A DNA stretch of 64,000 nucleotides from Colwellia ponticola (GCF_005885605.1 NZ_SZVP01000004.1:124001-188000), one strand, 5' to 3'; shown: positions 18,041 to 29,072, counted from the stretch's first letter. Translations and numbers: made by a program. Notes: a model not told the origin generated them from the sequence alone.

Positions 18041-21000
18041 TTATTCTGGTTCATAATCTAAGTTTGCCGACAACCAACGTTCTGCTTGTTCTAAGGTCAT
18101 GCCCTTACGTGCGGCATAATCAATCACTTGATCTTTAGCGACCTTGGCTACGGCAAAGTATTTAGACTCAGGGTGTGAGAAATACATGCCACTTACCGCG
18201 GCACCTGGCCACATGGCGTAGCTTGAGGTTAAGTCCATATCAATGTTTTCTTTCACCTTAAGTAACTCCCAAATCAAACCTTTTTCAGTATGTTCAGGAC
18301 AAGCAGGGTAACCCGGCGCAGGACGAATACCTTGGTAACTTTCGCGAATTAACGCGTCGTTATTTAAATCTTCATCGGGTGCAAAACCCCAGTATTCTTT
18401 ACGTACTTTTTCATGTAAATATTCAGCGCTCGCTTCAGCTAACCTATCGGCAACAGCTTTTAGTAATATCGAGTTATAAGCATCGTGATCCGCGTCATAC
18501 ACTTTAACTAACTCTTCAACGCCAAAACCAGCTGACACCGCAAATGCGCCAATATAATCATCAATGCCTGAATCAACAGGGGCAATATAATCAGATAAAC
18601 AGCGGTTAAACTGCCCTGCTGGTTTTTTACTTTGTTGACGTAATTGATGTAAGCGCGTTAATTGTTCTGTTCGACTTTCATCGGTATAAAGCACAATATC
18701 ATCTTGCTTAGCGTTTGCTGGAAACAAGCCAAAGACCGCTCTTGCACAGATTTTTTTATTATTGATAACATCATCGAGCATGGCATTAGCATCATTAAAT
18801 AAATTCGTTGCTTCAACGCCAATCACTTCATGCTTTAAAATCAGTGGATACTTGCCAGATAGTTGCCATGTCATAAAGAATGGCGTCCAATCAATATATT
18901 TTCTTACTTCAGATAAATCAATATTATCCAGTACGGTTACGCCCAACTTATTCGGTTTTTTCGGTGTGTACTCTTCAAAACTAATTTTAGTGGCATTAGC
19001 CCGAGCATCTTCAAGGCTAACTAAACTTGAACGAGGACCTTTTTTATAATGACGCTCTCGTACCCGTATGTATTCTTCTTTGGTACTTTCATGAAATCTT
19101 GCTTTATGCTCTTTGGACAATAAGTTACTGACCACTGATACCGCGCGTGAAGCGTTTGATACATAAACCACTGGCTCGTCATATTGCGGTTCAATTTTAA
19201 CGGCGGTATGTGCTTTTGAGGTAGTAGCACCACCAATAAGTAAGGGTAATTTAAATCCGGTACGTTTCATTTCTTTTGCAACATGTACCATTTCATCAAG
19301 CGATGGTGTGATCAAACCAGACAAACCAATAATATCGACATTTTCTTCTTTGGCGACACGTAAAATATCATCACAAGAAACCATGACGCCAAGGTCAATA
19401 ATTTCATAGTTATTACATTGCAGAACGACACCAACAATATTTTTACCAATATCGTGTACGTCACCTTTTACCGTGGCAAGTAACACTTTACCGTTAGTGC
19501 TGGCTTCAGTTTTACCCGCCTCAATGAAAGGGTTTAAATGGGCCACGGCTTGCTTCATTACCCGAGCTGACTTGACTACTTGAGGTAAAAACATCTCGCC
19601 AGCGCCAAATAAATCACCAACGACGTTCATCCCATCCATTAATGGTCCTTCAATTACATCTAAAGGTTTTGTCGCTGCAAGTCGCGCTTCTTCAGTATCT
19701 TCGATAATAAATTCATTAATGCCTTTCACTAACGCATGCGCTAAGCGTTCGTTAATGGGTAGTTCACGCCATGACAAATCTGCTTTAGCAGCTTGTCCGC
19801 CTGCTTGACCGTGATATTCTTGAGCAATATCAAGTAAACGTTCAGTGGCGCCGTCATCGCTGTTTTGAATAACGTCTTCTACCGCATTTTTTAGCTTCTC
19901 AGGTAAATCTGAATAAATCGCTAATTGACCGGCGTTAACAATACCCATATCCATACCATTTTTAATGGCATAGTATAAAAATACTGCGTGAATGGCTTCG
20001 CGAACAGGGTTGTTTCCTCTAAATGAAAAAGATACGTTAGATACACCGCCTGAAATCATCGCATGGGGTAGGTTTTTCTTAATATCATCAACGGCTTCAA
20101 TAAAGTCGACCGCGTAATTGTTATGCTCTTCAATGCCTGTGGCTACTGCGAAAATATTAGGATCAAAAATAATATCTTCTGCTGGGTAGCCAATTTCATC
20201 AACCAATATATGATAAGCACGATGACAAATTTCATACTTGCGTTCACGCGTATCGGCTTGACCTTCTTCATCAAACGCCATCACAATAACGGCAGCGCCA
20301 TAACGACGAAGTAACTCAGCTTGTTGGCGGAAGTTTTCTTCGCCTTCTTTTAAGCTGATTGAGTTAACAATTCCTTTACCTTGAATACATTTTAATCCCG
20401 CTTCAATGATGTCCCATTTCGAAGAGTCAATCATAATTGGCACTTTAGCGATATCAGGCTCACCAGCAATCATGTTTAAAAAACGTACCATGGCGGTTTT
20501 TGAGTCCAACATGCCTTCATCCATGTTGATATCAATAATTTGTGCGCCGTTTTCTACTTGCTGTAGAGCAACAGCAATCGCTTCATCGTACTTTTCTTCA
20601 ACAATTAAGCGTTTAAACATCGCCGAGCCTGTTACGTTAGTACGCTCACCGACGTTAACAAACAAGCTATCTTCTTGAATAGTTAGCGCTTCTAAACCTG
20701 ATAGGCGACAAGCAATAGGACGCTCTTCTACTTTACGTGGTTTAATATTGGCGACACTTTGCGCCATACCGCGAATATGTTCAGGTGTGGTACCACAACA
20801 GCCGCCAATAATATTTAAAAAGCCAGATTCTGCCCACTCTTGTACATGAGTGTTCATTTCATCAGCCATTAAATCATACTCACCAAAAGCATTAGGTAAA
20901 CCTGCATTAGGATGCGCCGATACCGCGGTATCACAAATTCGGCTTAACTCAGCAACATATTGACGTAATTCAAGCGGGCCTAAGGCACAGTTCAAACCAA

Positions 21001-21733
21001 AAGAAACGGGCTTAGCATGACGCAATGAATTATAGAAAGCTTCAGTAGTTTGCCCTGATAACGTACGACCCGAGGCATCAGTAATAGTACCGGAAATCAT
21101 TACAGGTAACCGTTCACCTAGCTGTTCAAAGACAGTCTCAACCGCAAAAATAGCCGCTTTAGCATTGAGCGTATCGAAAATAGTTTCGATTAAAATAATA
21201 TCACTGCCACCTTCAATAAGCGCCAGCGTAGACTCTATATAAGCATCTTTTAGCTCATCAAAAGTAACGTTACGAAAAGCAGGATCGTTAACATCAGGAG
21301 AAATAGAGCAAGTACGGTTAGTTGGCCCTAACACACCGGCAACAAAACGTGGGCGTTCAGGGTTCTTCTTAGTATACTCATCCGCGGCTTCACGCGCTAT
21401 TTTCGCCGCAGCACGGTTAATCTCACTGCTATATTCTTGCATGTCGTAATCAGCCATGGCAATAGTAGTAGCGTTAAAGGTGTTGGTTTCAAGAATATCA
21501 GCGCCTGCTTCTAAGTATTCAAGGTGAATGGCTTTAATAATGTCAGGCTGAGTAAGCACTAACATATCGTTATTGCCTTTAACATCGGTATGCCAATCAG
21601 CAAAGCGCTCTGCTCTGAAGTCTTGCTCTTCAAATTTATAGGCTTGAATCATAGTACCCATGGCACCATCAAGAATAAGAATATTTTTAGCCAATTGCTG
21701 TTCGAATAAAGCAAAAGAAGGATGTTTTTTCAT
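18041..21733 (-). CDS. metH: cobalamin-dependent methionine synthase
   Basis: Transfers a methyl group from methyl-tetrahydrofolate to homocysteine through B12. Four modules are visible: homocysteine domain with zinc motif GGCCGT near 308, pterin domain ([11 protein letters not shown]), cobalamin domain with DVHDIG near 757, and the AdoMet reactivation domain ([12 protein letters not shown]). The frame is open to an ATG at 21790. The ATG at 21733 gives 1230 aa, almost the E. coli length (1227), with the same distance to the ILILDGAMG strand, so it is preferred; an ATG at 21769 is also possible. It lies downstream of metA. Confidence 0.97.
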   Translation of the reverse strand: MKKHPSFALFEQQLAKNILILDGAMGTMIQAYKFEEQDFRAERFADWHTDVKGNNDMLVLTQPDIIKAIHLEYLEAGADILETNTFNATTIAMADYDMQEYSSEINRAAAKIAREAADEYTKKNPERPRFVAGVLGPTNRTCSISPDVNDPAFRNVTFDELKDAYIESTLALIEGGSDIILIETIFDTLNAKAAIFAVETVFEQLGERLPVMISGTITDASGRTLSGQTTEAFYNSLRHAKPVSFGLNCALGPLELRQYVAELSRICDTAVSAHPNAGLPNAFGEYDLMADEMNTHVQEWAESGFLNIIGGCCGTTPEHIRGMAQSVANIKPRKVEERPIACRLSGLEALTIQEDSLFVNVGERTNVTGSAMFKRLIVEEKYDEAIAVALQQVENGAQIIDINMDEGMLDSKTAMVRFLNMIAGEPDIAKVPIMIDSSKWDIIEAGLKCIQGKGIVNSISLKEGEENFRQQAELLRRYGAAVIVMAFDEEGQADTRERKYEICHRAYHILVDEIGYPAEDIIFDPNIFAVATGIEEHNNYAVDFIEAVDDIKKNLPHAMISGGVSNVSFSFRGNNPVREAIHAVFLYYAIKNGMDMGIVNAGQLAIYSDLPEKLKNAVEDVIQNSDDGATERLLDIAQEYHGQAGGQAAKADLSWRELPINERLAHALVKGINEFIIEDTEEARLAATKPLDVIEGPLMDGMNVVGDLFGAGEMFLPQVVKSARVMKQAVAHLNPFIEAGKTEASTNGKVLLATVKGDVHDIGKNIVGVVLQCNNYEIIDLGVMVSCDDILRVAKEENVDIIGLSGLITPSLDEMVHVAKEMKRTGFKLPLLIGGATTSKAHTAVKIEPQYDEPVVYVSNASRAVSVVSNLLSKEHKARFHESTKEEYIRVRERHYKKGPRSSLVSLEDARANATKISFEEYTPKKPNKLGVTVLDNIDLSEVRKYIDWTPFFMTWQLSGKYPLILKHEVIGVEATNLFNDANAMLDDVINNKKICARAVFGLFPANAKQDDIVLYTDESRTEQLTRLHQLRQQSKKPAGQFNRCLSDYIAPVDSGIDDYIGAFAVSAGFGVEELVKVYDADHDAYNSILLKAVADRLAEASAEYLHEKVRKEYWGFAPDEDLNNDALIRESYQGIRPAPGYPACPEHTEKGLIWELLKVKENIDMDLTSSYAMWPGAAVSGMYFSHPESKYFAVAKVAKDQVIDYAARKGMTLEQAERWLSANLDYEPE

Positions 21734-21802
21734 TGTGGTATCCAAGTCAATTTTTCGTTTGTTCGACATGTTTATTAAATAAGTGCGCATTCGGGTTAAC
21801 TT

Positions 21803-21828
21803 ATAACGCTATTGAGATATAGCGTTAT
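21803..21828. repeat. 10-bp inverted repeat in the metA-metH gap
   Basis: ATAACGCTAT (21803-21812) and ATAGCGTTAT (21819-21828) are perfect arms around a 6-base loop. On the minus strand no U-run follows, so it does not look like a terminator; it could attenuate or stabilise the metH message. I saw no B12 riboswitch sequence here. Confidence 0.6.
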
Positions 21829-21919
21829 TTAGGTATAAAGTATTGATGACGTTAACCTACTGTAATGCGACCACCTATTCATTTAACGCGTTATTTGATA
21901 ATGTTTAGTCTAACTTTGT

Positions 21920-22879
21920 CTAGCTTTGTTTAGCTTTGTTTAGCTTTTTTAGTGTCGCAGGCATATGCTTTGCATCTAACTGATATGGCGTCATTTGATA
22001 AACATAATAATTAAGCCAGTTGGTGTAAAGCAAGCTACCATGACTACGCCATGATCCCACCGGATTATTATTCATATCATTATCTTGATAATAATTCTCG
22101 GGTATTGAGGTGCTACTGTCTTTTTTACAATCACGTAAAAACTCTTCATGTAAGGTAGACGCATCATACTCAGGGTGACCAATTAAATAGACTTGACGTT
22201 TATTTTTACTGGCCGCCAAGTACACACCGGCATCAGGTGATTGCGCTAATATCGATATTTCTTCAATACTTTCATAGTCGCTTTGTTCAATATAGCCATA
22301 GCGAGAGTGTGGCACATTAAAGTGTTCATCAAAGCCGCGCGTTAGCTCTTCTTTACTGTCTAACGGCACATGTGAATAAACACCAAAGAGTTTTTTCTTA
22401 CGTAAATGGCGATTTAAACCATAATAGTGATATAAAGCCGCATGTGCAGCCCAGCATGAAAACATGGTTGACGTGACATTTTTATCTGCCCAATCAAATA
22501 CTTCACAAATTTTATCCCAATAACTCACCTCGGTGTAATCAAGTAGTGCCAAAGGCGCTCCGGTAATGATCAAGCCATCATATTGTTTGTGTTTTATATC
22601 ATCAAACAGATAATAAAAATTCTCTAAATGCTCTTTAGGGGTGTTTTTGGAAACATTTTTATGAATACGAATGAATTCAATATTAATTTGCAGCGGAGTA
22701 TTAGACAGCATGCGTAATATTTGTACTTCTGTTTCGATTTTATTAGGCATTAAATTCAAGATAGCTACTTGCATAGGACGAATTTCTTGATTAGCGGCGC
22801 GGTGCTCCGACATCACAAAAATATTTTCGTTATCTAATATAGAAAGAGCGGGTAGTTGATCGGGAATTTTAATGGGCAT
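21920..22879 (-). CDS. metA: homoserine O-acyltransferase (succinyltransferase family)
   Basis: First committed step of methionine synthesis, acylating homoserine. Catalytic C142 lies in FSCWAAHAAL and the His/Glu pair in GHPEYD, as in E. coli MetA, whose numbering fits exactly when ATG 22879 (MPIKIPDQLPA) is used; a TTG 15 bases upstream is rejected. An AGGTAG ribosome-binding site precedes this ATG. Residue 111, which sets acyl-CoA choice in the family (Gly for succinyl, Glu for acetyl), is Ala. MetJ boxes lie upstream, and metH follows. Confidence 0.95.
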   Translation of the reverse strand: MPIKIPDQLPALSILDNENIFVMSEHRAANQEIRPMQVAILNLMPNKIETEVQILRMLSNTPLQINIEFIRIHKNVSKNTPKEHLENFYYLFDDIKHKQYDGLIITGAPLALLDYTEVSYWDKICEVFDWADKNVTSTMFSCWAAHAALYHYYGLNRHLRKKKLFGVYSHVPLDSKEELTRGFDEHFNVPHSRYGYIEQSDYESIEEISILAQSPDAGVYLAASKNKRQVYLIGHPEYDASTLHEEFLRDCKKDSSTSIPENYYQDNDMNNNPVGSWRSHGSLLYTNWLNYYVYQMTPYQLDAKHMPATLKKLNKAKQS

Positions 22880-22946
22880 AACGCTACCTAACAAAAAAAG
22901 TACATAATAAGAGTAGTGATAATGTTACTTAGATCACTCTATTTGT

Positions 22947-22978
22947 CAACATCTAAACGTATAGACGTCTATACTGTT
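22947..22978 (-). promoter_or_regulatory. tandem MetJ operator (met boxes) before metA
   Basis: A perfect met box AGACGTCT at 22963-22970 is flanked in register by 8-bp units AAACGTAT (6 of 8 matches), CAACATCT (5 of 8) and ATACTGTT (4 of 8). MetJ with S-adenosylmethionine binds two or more adjacent boxes. The array lies 68 bases or more upstream of the metA start codon, consistent with repression of metA (and metH if co-transcribed) in methionine-rich cells. metJ itself is not in the window. Confidence 0.85.
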
Positions 22979-23124
22979 TTTATATTCTGAAAGAATAACA
23001 ATAATATCAGTGGCGAGGTATTTTAAGAAAACTTGGCTTCAAATAATACGTGGGTTTTAAGATAAGTGGTGTTAACAAAGTGCTTTATAACCTAAGGTTT
23101 TCGCTGTGAATAGTTAAGCTAAAA

Positions 23125-24090
23125 CTACTCTGCCAAATAAACCTTGTTTCGACCTGAATCCTTAGCAATATATAAAGCAGCGTCAGCTCTAGCTATCCAC
23201 TGTGACGGTGTTTCTTTATCGTTAAATTGTGCTACCCCCAGTGACAATGTCATAGATATATCGTCTGTAAACACATGTTCTTCGACTACTGCTCGCATAT
23301 CTTCAGCAATGATAGCTGCCGTTTTTAAATCAACATATAGCGGTGCGATAATAAACTCTTCGCCTCCATAACGATAAAGAGTATCAAGCATACGAATGTT
23401 ATTAACAAGCAGCTTAGTTAGCGTCACTAAAATGTCGTCACCAATAAGGTGACCATAAGTATCATTAATTTTTTTAAAATTATCTAAGTCTAATAAAATT
23501 AGGCACATAGTTTTTTTTTGTCGTTCTTGGCTAAGTATTGCTTTGTTTAGCTCACTATCTAAAGCCCTACGATTGCCCGTTGAAGTCAACGGGTCTGTTG
23601 TCGCCAGTAACTTTAACTTTGCCTGTACGCCTTTGTATGAACGAAAAATAACAAAAGAAAATATACTAGTTAACAGCATAGAAACAAAGATAACCGATAC
23701 TTCAGCAAAATTTGTTGTTGGATAGAGTAATAAAGTAATGGTCACCGTAGAAACAACACATAATATTATCGCTGTGCGTTGGTGGTTCAAGTAGAAAATG
23801 GCTAACACGAGAGGATAATACCAATAAATAATTGATAGTCCATGCACAGTAATAAAAGCAATAATAATAGCTATTAACAACAAAGACATAAGTAAACTAG
23901 CAAGCGCTACTTTATGCGTTTTATAAACGTATAAAAAGAATATCGACATTAAAATAACGATGATGGCATCAGCGATCGCCATCACTATATCACCCGATAA
24001 AAAGCGAATTAACACAAAAGGAGAAATAACCGCAGCCGTTAAGGCGCTCATATAAAGTAAGACTATTTCTCGTTCTGTTCTTTTACTCAT
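23125..24090 (-). CDS. membrane-bound GGDEF diguanylate cyclase
   Basis: Predicted to make cyclic di-GMP from two GTP. The N-terminal half has five or six hydrophobic helices with no recognisable sensor domain, and the C-terminal half is a GGDEF domain beginning at TDPLTSTGNRRAL. The active site GGEEF is at about residue 243. RMLD, five residues before it, is an intact RxxD inhibitory site, so product feedback is likely. Start ATG 24090 is chosen because GAGAG lies 8 bases upstream; the in-frame ATG 15 bases earlier would be only 3 bases from it. Length is 321 aa. The signal sensed is unknown. Confidence 0.93.
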   Translation of the reverse strand: MSKRTEREIVLLYMSALTAAVISPFVLIRFLSGDIVMAIADAIIVILMSIFFLYVYKTHKVALASLLMSLLLIAIIIAFITVHGLSIIYWYYPLVLAIFYLNHQRTAIILCVVSTVTITLLLYPTTNFAEVSVIFVSMLLTSIFSFVIFRSYKGVQAKLKLLATTDPLTSTGNRRALDSELNKAILSQERQKKTMCLILLDLDNFKKINDTYGHLIGDDILVTLTKLLVNNIRMLDTLYRYGGEEFIIAPLYVDLKTAAIIAEDMRAVVEEHVFTDDISMTLSLGVAQFNDKETPSQWIARADAALYIAKDSGRNKVYLAE

Positions 24091-24183
24091 ATCATTTTCT
24101 CTCAAGAGGCATAAGTAGCCCTAACGATAAAACAAGCGGGCTCATTTATTTATTGGCTATAAGGTTACAATCAATATAACCAA

Positions 24184-24216
24184 TAAAAAAACCATAACAA
24201 ATGTTATGGTTTTTTA
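24184..24216 (-). terminator. terminator downstream of yajQ
   Basis: AAAAAACCATAAC, AAAT loop, GTTATGGTTTTTT: a compact stem with A and T tracts on both sides. It would end minus-strand transcripts from yajQ before the GGDEF gene. The remainder of the gap (24217-24375) has short partial inverted repeats that I cannot assign. Confidence 0.75.
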
Positions 24217-24375
24217 GTAGTAAAAGAAGAGTATATACTCGTTCCACTTGAAGAGACTCGTTTCAGGAAGTTTGAGCGATTCATCGTCAAGGCACTTTTT
24301 TATTAAGAGTTATCCCTTAAAAAAGCTAACCTAGGCTAGGGTTTGCTCAAGCCCAAAGGCGGATATAGGAAGCAA

Positions 24376-24858
24376 CTAATCTTTAAAGTTCGTAAATTGG
24401 AAAGATTGCTCTAGCTCTGCAGTGCGTACTAATTGCATTACCGCTTGTAGATCATCACGCTTTTTACCCGTGACACGTACTTGCTCACCTTGAATAGCGG
24501 CTTGGACTTTCATTTTCTCATCTTTAATCAGCTTTACTACTTTTTTAGCCACATCTTGTTCAATACCTTCTTTAAAGGTGACTTGCAAACTCCAGTTTTT
24601 ACCGGTTGCACTGGCATTACCAATAGTCATTGCCTTAGCATCAACATTACGTTTAGTTAATTGACTTCTTAGCATGTCGCACATTTGCTTTAATTGAAAG
24701 TCCCCTTGAGCTTTAAGGGTAACATTAGGCTTTTTCCACTCAAAACTGGCTTCAACACCACGAAAATCAAAACGTGTGGTCAGTTCACGGTTAGCGTTGT
24801 CGACAGCATTTCTAACTTCTTCTAAATTAGTTTCTGATACGATATCCATTGATGGCAT
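24376..24858 (-). CDS. yajQ: YajQ family nucleotide-binding protein
   Basis: 160-aa protein of the UPF0234/YajQ family. The N-terminus [20 protein letters not shown] and the [12 protein letters not shown] segment match E. coli YajQ closely. Family members bind nucleic acids or nucleotides, and a Xanthomonas member binds cyclic di-GMP and regulates virulence genes; that role is not shown here. A diguanylate cyclase gene lies just downstream, but the terminator between them argues against one operon. Confidence 0.94.
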   Translation of the reverse strand: MPSMDIVSETNLEEVRNAVDNANRELTTRFDFRGVEASFEWKKPNVTLKAQGDFQLKQMCDMLRSQLTKRNVDAKAMTIGNASATGKNWSLQVTFKEGIEQDVAKKVVKLIKDEKMKVQAAIQGEQVRVTGKKRDDLQAVMQLVRTAELEQSFQFTNFKD

Positions 24859-24992
24859 AATTTACTCTCTATAGTAGGTTGAATTCACGCAATACGGTTA
24901 TTATACCAAGTCTATTGAACTATTTACCACTGAGTGATAATTAAAAATATTGATTGTAAATCATGTTAGTATCAAATTACTTACATTGTTAA

Positions 24993-25391
24993 TTGCAGAT
25001 TTTTTTTGTGAACGCTCGCCAACATTATTACTTTTTTATTAGCGTATTTATCGTCTCCAGCTTACTACTTGTTGCTCATTCGTTTGTGCCTGATTCGTGG
25101 CGAAAAATCATCTTTCAATTTCCAGCAATAGATACTATTGGGCACTTAACTAGCTTTTTTATTCTAACCTGGGTCAGTCACTCGGTTATTAAGTTGTCAC
25201 TGCCACTTTGTTTAATGCTACTCACTTTTTATGCCGCTTTAACAGAAGTAAGTCAATCACTGTTAGGTTATCGTCAGGGGGAATTGGGTGACTTTCTTGC
25301 TGATGTACTTGGTATATGTTTATTTGTCTTAGTAAAATGGCTTTACTTTAGCTTTTTCAAAAAAGACTTAACTAAAAATACAACTAAATAG
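24993..25391 (+). CDS. VanZ-like small membrane protein
   Basis: 132-aa protein with about four hydrophobic helices. The segment DTIGHLTSFFILTWVSH and the later TEVSQSLLGYRQGELGDFLAD, with conserved His, Glu, Gln and Asp, are typical of VanZ-family proteins, whose function outside teicoplanin resistance is unclear. The start is uncertain: TTG at 24993 or GTG at 25008, with no ATG near the first helix. It precedes panE on the same strand by 50 bases. Confidence 0.75.
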   Translation: MQIFFVNARQHYYFFISVFIVSSLLLVAHSFVPDSWRKIIFQFPAIDTIGHLTSFFILTWVSHSVIKLSLPLCLMLLTFYAALTEVSQSLLGYRQGELGDFLADVLGICLFVLVKWLYFSFFKKDLTKNTTK

Positions 25392-25441
25392 CCAGATTTT
25401 AAAGCACAGTTAAACGTCTTAACACACAGCGGTAGAAAATA

Positions 25442-26404
25442 ATGACAACGAATAAAAGTAAGCTTAATAAACAAAACAATATCGTCGTCGTCGGGCAAGG
25501 GGCAATGGGCTTACTTTGGTACCATCATTTGTCTAAAGCAAGTAACTGCAGTAATACTAATATCACGCTGCTTGCCTCTAACCAATATGAGATAAAGAAC
25601 GCTAACTATCACTTTACTGCTTATTTGCAAGCACGTGCAGCAAGTTATCCGTTAAGTTATAGCCAAGCAGCAGATATCGCCGCGGCAGATGTTATTTTAC
25701 TTTGCCTAAAGTCATACCATATTGCTGATGCTATTAAACAGTTAGTCAGTCAAATCAAGCCTGAGTGCAGCCTTATTTTAGCGCATAATGGTATGGGGAC
25801 TTTTGATACTGTCGCTAGCTTACTACCCAGCGAACAAAACATATTAGCCATGTTAACAACCCATGGTTGTTTACGCAGTGCTCCATTAACAATAACGCAC
25901 ACAGGTTTAGGGCAAAGCGATATAGGTATGCTTGCAGGTAAGTTAAGCGCAGCTAAACAGCTGCAATTACGTAATTTGTTGAACGACGCGCTACCTGAGG
26001 TAAGTTTCCATGAAAGTATTATCAACAAGCAATGGCTAAAGTTAGCAATAAACTGTGTGATAAATCCGATAACCGCTGTCAATAATATTGATAACGGTAA
26101 GGTAAATGATCCGCAGTTTACTGTGCAAATTAACGCCTTACTAACAGAAATTGTTGCTGTAGCTCAGGCTGAAAATATCGAATTATCTTTTAACGACTTA
26201 CTTGAAATGGTCGCTAAAGTAGCACAAGCAACAGCTCAAAACTGTTCTTCCATGCGTAGCGATGTGTTAGCTGCTAGGCCAACAGAAGTGGATTACATAA
26301 ACGGTTATATACACCGTTTAGGGCAGAAAAATAATATTGCCACACCAGAAAATACCCAAGTGTGGCAACAGGTAAAAGCCTTAACTTATCATGCTAAGAT
26401 TTAA
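25442..26404 (+). CDS. panE: 2-dehydropantoate 2-reductase
   Basis: NADPH-dependent ketopantoate reductase of the pantothenate/coenzyme A pathway. A Rossmann motif GQGAMG lies near residue 18 and the catalytic-Lys segment KQWLKLAINCVINPITA near 197-213, with the C-terminal helical substrate domain after it. Length (320 aa) is normal. It converges with thiI, leaving a gap of only 26 bases. ApbA/PanE paralogues with other substrates exist, so the substrate is inferred. Confidence 0.88.
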   Translation: MTTNKSKLNKQNNIVVVGQGAMGLLWYHHLSKASNCSNTNITLLASNQYEIKNANYHFTAYLQARAASYPLSYSQAADIAAADVILLCLKSYHIADAIKQLVSQIKPECSLILAHNGMGTFDTVASLLPSEQNILAMLTTHGCLRSAPLTITHTGLGQSDIGMLAGKLSAAKQLQLRNLLNDALPEVSFHESIINKQWLKLAINCVINPITAVNNIDNGKVNDPQFTVQINALLTEIVAVAQAENIELSFNDLLEMVAKVAQATAQNCSSMRSDVLAARPTEVDYINGYIHRLGQKNNIATPENTQVWQQVKALTYHAKI

Positions 26405-26430
26405 TATTGGCTACTTACCGTTAAAACGAC

Positions 26431-27885
26431 TTATGGACGATATACTTTGACGTTTTTAAAACCGTTATCAAGTAAGTACAATGCCTGTAACTTACTCATA
26501 ACACCGTGATCACAATATAATAAATAGTCTTTCGTCATATCTAAATCACCAAATTTTGTCGCTAATTTATAAAACGGAATATGTTTGACTTCAACATCGC
26601 CTAACACTAATGGCTTTTCTTCTTCTTCATCAGGGCTTCGAATATCAACAACCACCGCATTCGCTGGAATATTTTCAACGAGATCGACCGCATGAATTTC
26701 TTCTTCAGTTTCTTTACCAATATCACGAATATCATAAACTTGCGTTTCACTGATCACCTTATCTAGAATATCAAAATCAAAGTTACCTTCTTCTTCTTCA
26801 ACTTTAGCAAGTACCGCTCTTACTGTTGGTTTTTTAGAAATAACACCACAATATTCAGGAATGGTTTTAGCAAAATCTTCTGTACCAATATTACGGGCAA
26901 TATCAATAATGTCTTGTTTATCGTAAGCCATTAACGGACGTAAAATTAAGTTATCGGTTACCCGGTTAATGACATTTAAATTAGTAAGCGTTTGGCTTGA
27001 AACTTGCCCTAAACTTTCACCCGTAACTAATGCTTGAATTTTAGCTCGATTAGCTATTTTACTTGCCGCTCTGACCATCATTCGCTTTAATACCACGCCC
27101 ATATGGCTATTTTCAACATTTTCTAAAATTTCAGCGACAACCGGCTCAAAATTAACAGCAAAGAATTTAACTTTATGAGAAGCACCAAACTTATTCCACA
27201 AGTAATAACTCACTTGCTTAACCCCCACTTCGTGGGCTGAGCCACCTAAGTTAAAGAAACAATAGTGAGTACGAGAGCCTTTTTTGATCATTTGATAGCT
27301 TGAAACACCCGAGTCAAAACCACCTGACATAAGCGATAAAACATCTTCTTGCGTGGCTATCGGAAAGCCACCTAGGCCCTTATGACGTTGGGTAACAATA
27401 AATAGATCTTTATTTTTAATTTCAAGGTGCACGGTAACATCAGGATTTTTTAGCTTAACGGTAGAGCTTGCTACGGCTTGATTTAAACCACCACCAACAT
27501 ATTGCTCTACTTTAAGCGAGTTAAAATCGTGAGTACCGGTACGCTTAGCGCGTACACAAAATGTTTTATTTTCAATAGCCTTAGCATGAACTGCTAAGGT
27601 TTTTTCATAAATGTCATGTACATCAACAAAGTCAGTTTGTTGGACTTCTAAAAACATAGGTATACCCGGAATACACTTAAGCGCATCAATTAAACGCTGG
27701 CGATTTTCAGGGGAGTTGTCTTTAGTGTTAACTTCAATGTTATCCCAGTTCATACGCGAGGTGATTTGTTCATCAACACGACGTAAAACATTTTTAATGT
27801 TTGTCTCTAAGATTTTAGTAAAACGTTTACGAACGGGGCGAGATTTAATAGTAATCTCAGATTGAAGCTTAACGATAAATTTCAT
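26431..27885 (-). CDS. thiI: tRNA 4-thiouridine synthase / thiamine sulfur carrier protein ThiI
   Basis: Activates U8 of tRNA and passes sulfur for s4U and, in enterics, for the thiazole of thiamine. Domain order: N-terminal ferredoxin-like and THUMP domains (about 1-165), PP-loop ATPase with [11 protein letters not shown] near 187, and a C-terminal rhodanese domain whose catalytic Cys is in [15 protein letters not shown] near residue 457. The rhodanese domain is present, so it is the long E. coli-type form (484 aa). Confidence 0.96.
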   Translation of the reverse strand: MKFIVKLQSEITIKSRPVRKRFTKILETNIKNVLRRVDEQITSRMNWDNIEVNTKDNSPENRQRLIDALKCIPGIPMFLEVQQTDFVDVHDIYEKTLAVHAKAIENKTFCVRAKRTGTHDFNSLKVEQYVGGGLNQAVASSTVKLKNPDVTVHLEIKNKDLFIVTQRHKGLGGFPIATQEDVLSLMSGGFDSGVSSYQMIKKGSRTHYCFFNLGGSAHEVGVKQVSYYLWNKFGASHKVKFFAVNFEPVVAEILENVENSHMGVVLKRMMVRAASKIANRAKIQALVTGESLGQVSSQTLTNLNVINRVTDNLILRPLMAYDKQDIIDIARNIGTEDFAKTIPEYCGVISKKPTVRAVLAKVEEEEGNFDFDILDKVISETQVYDIRDIGKETEEEIHAVDLVENIPANAVVVDIRSPDEEEEKPLVLGDVEVKHIPFYKLATKFGDLDMTKDYLLYCDHGVMSKLQALYLLDNGFKNVKVYRP

Positions 27886-28041
27886 CGGGTATAACCTAAA
27901 AAGGCACCTAAAAAGGCAAAAAAATAATGGCGCACATTGTACACTATTTTTCAGCCTTTTTTAAGTTTTTACTGCCAGTGGTTAAAATTAACGCTAAGGC
28001 GCTATTTTCTATCGTTTTGTATTATCTTTTAAGTACATTTA

Positions 28042-28983
28042 TTAATTAATAACACCTATACGCTCGGTTTCTTTAGCCTTACCTTGGTTAATAGCTATTT
28101 CAACACGACGGTTACGACGGCGATTTAGTGCATTAGTATTCGGTACTAATGGTCTTGTGTCTGCATGACCCGCAACCACTAAGCGCGTAGGGTCAAAACC
28201 GGGGACTTTAATTAACTCATGTGCTATCGCTACCGCCCGTTTACTGGATAAATCCCAGTTAGAGCTGAATAGTTCAGAGTTAACACCGCGGTTATCAGTA
28301 TTGCCTGATACCATAATTTCACCTGGCATGGTGTTAAGTAATTGACCAATTTCTCGGATGATAGGTCGAAACTGAGGTTGTAAAAAGGCAGATCCTGAAG
28401 GGAATGAGCCATTTTCTCTAATTCTTATAATAACTTGCTGACCGAGTGACTCTAACTCTACTGCACCGTCTTGAATTTGCTTTTCAAGTTGCTCAGCAAT
28501 TTTTTTCACTAATTCATTCACTTGCTCTTGTGCTGCTTCTTCCATATCTTGTTTAGCTTGATCAATAGCTTGTTGGGATAAGGCATCGTCAGTATTTTGA
28601 GATTGACCGCCGCGCTCAGTACCACGCTGCTCTTGTCGTCCACCAGCAGAGCTTTCATCACCCGCTTGAAATTCAAGCATCTGCTCGGTCATTTCCATGG
28701 TTTGTTGTTGAATAACTTCAATAGGCGTCGGCTCGGGTTTTCCTGGACGAAATTCTTGCGCAATAATACTAGTGCCTTTAGGAATATCCTTTACTTCTAT
28801 TTTATTTTGCACACCAAAAGCAAACTTCATCGAACCGGCTATTTGTTTAAATTTTAAAACATCCATTTCAGAAAAAGATAACAACAGCACAAAAAAGCAC
28901 ATCAAAAGCGACATAAGGTCAGCAAAGGTCCCCATCCAAGCAGGTAGCCCAGGAGGTGGACACTTACATTTTTGTTCAGACAT
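28042..28983 (-). CDS. pomB: sodium-type flagellar motor stator protein PomB/MotB
   Basis: Stator subunit that couples ion flow to flagellar rotation and anchors the complex to peptidoglycan. A single transmembrane helix near residues 17-40 carries the essential Asp in GTFADLMSLLMCFFVLLLSF, followed by a Gln/Glu-rich linker (about 85-175) and a C-terminal OmpA-like domain (ASTR: NTDNRG, LSSKRA, GHADTRP). The start MSEQKCKCPPPGLPAWMG is PomB-like. It lies downstream of pomA with a 90-base gap. Confidence 0.93.
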   Translation of the reverse strand: MSEQKCKCPPPGLPAWMGTFADLMSLLMCFFVLLLSFSEMDVLKFKQIAGSMKFAFGVQNKIEVKDIPKGTSIIAQEFRPGKPEPTPIEVIQQQTMEMTEQMLEFQAGDESSAGGRQEQRGTERGGQSQNTDDALSQQAIDQAKQDMEEAAQEQVNELVKKIAEQLEKQIQDGAVELESLGQQVIIRIRENGSFPSGSAFLQPQFRPIIREIGQLLNTMPGEIMVSGNTDNRGVNSELFSSNWDLSSKRAVAIAHELIKVPGFDPTRLVVAGHADTRPLVPNTNALNRRRNRRVEIAINQGKAKETERIGVIN

Positions 28984-29072
28984 ACTTACCTCTTAACATA
29001 AGTACTCCTGATGTTAAACCATTCAACATAAGCGCGTTTGAGATTAATCCTAGTAACATAACTCGATTCCCA

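Noticed and set aside
21791..21919. Possible cobalamin riboswitch before metH
   Set aside because: The gap is only about 130-190 bases and lacks the B12-box sequence; only a simple inverted repeat is present.
25442..27885. Convergent panE/thiI with a missing terminator
   Set aside because: The 26-base gap is too short for a terminator, but overlapping 3' ends are common and not noteworthy.
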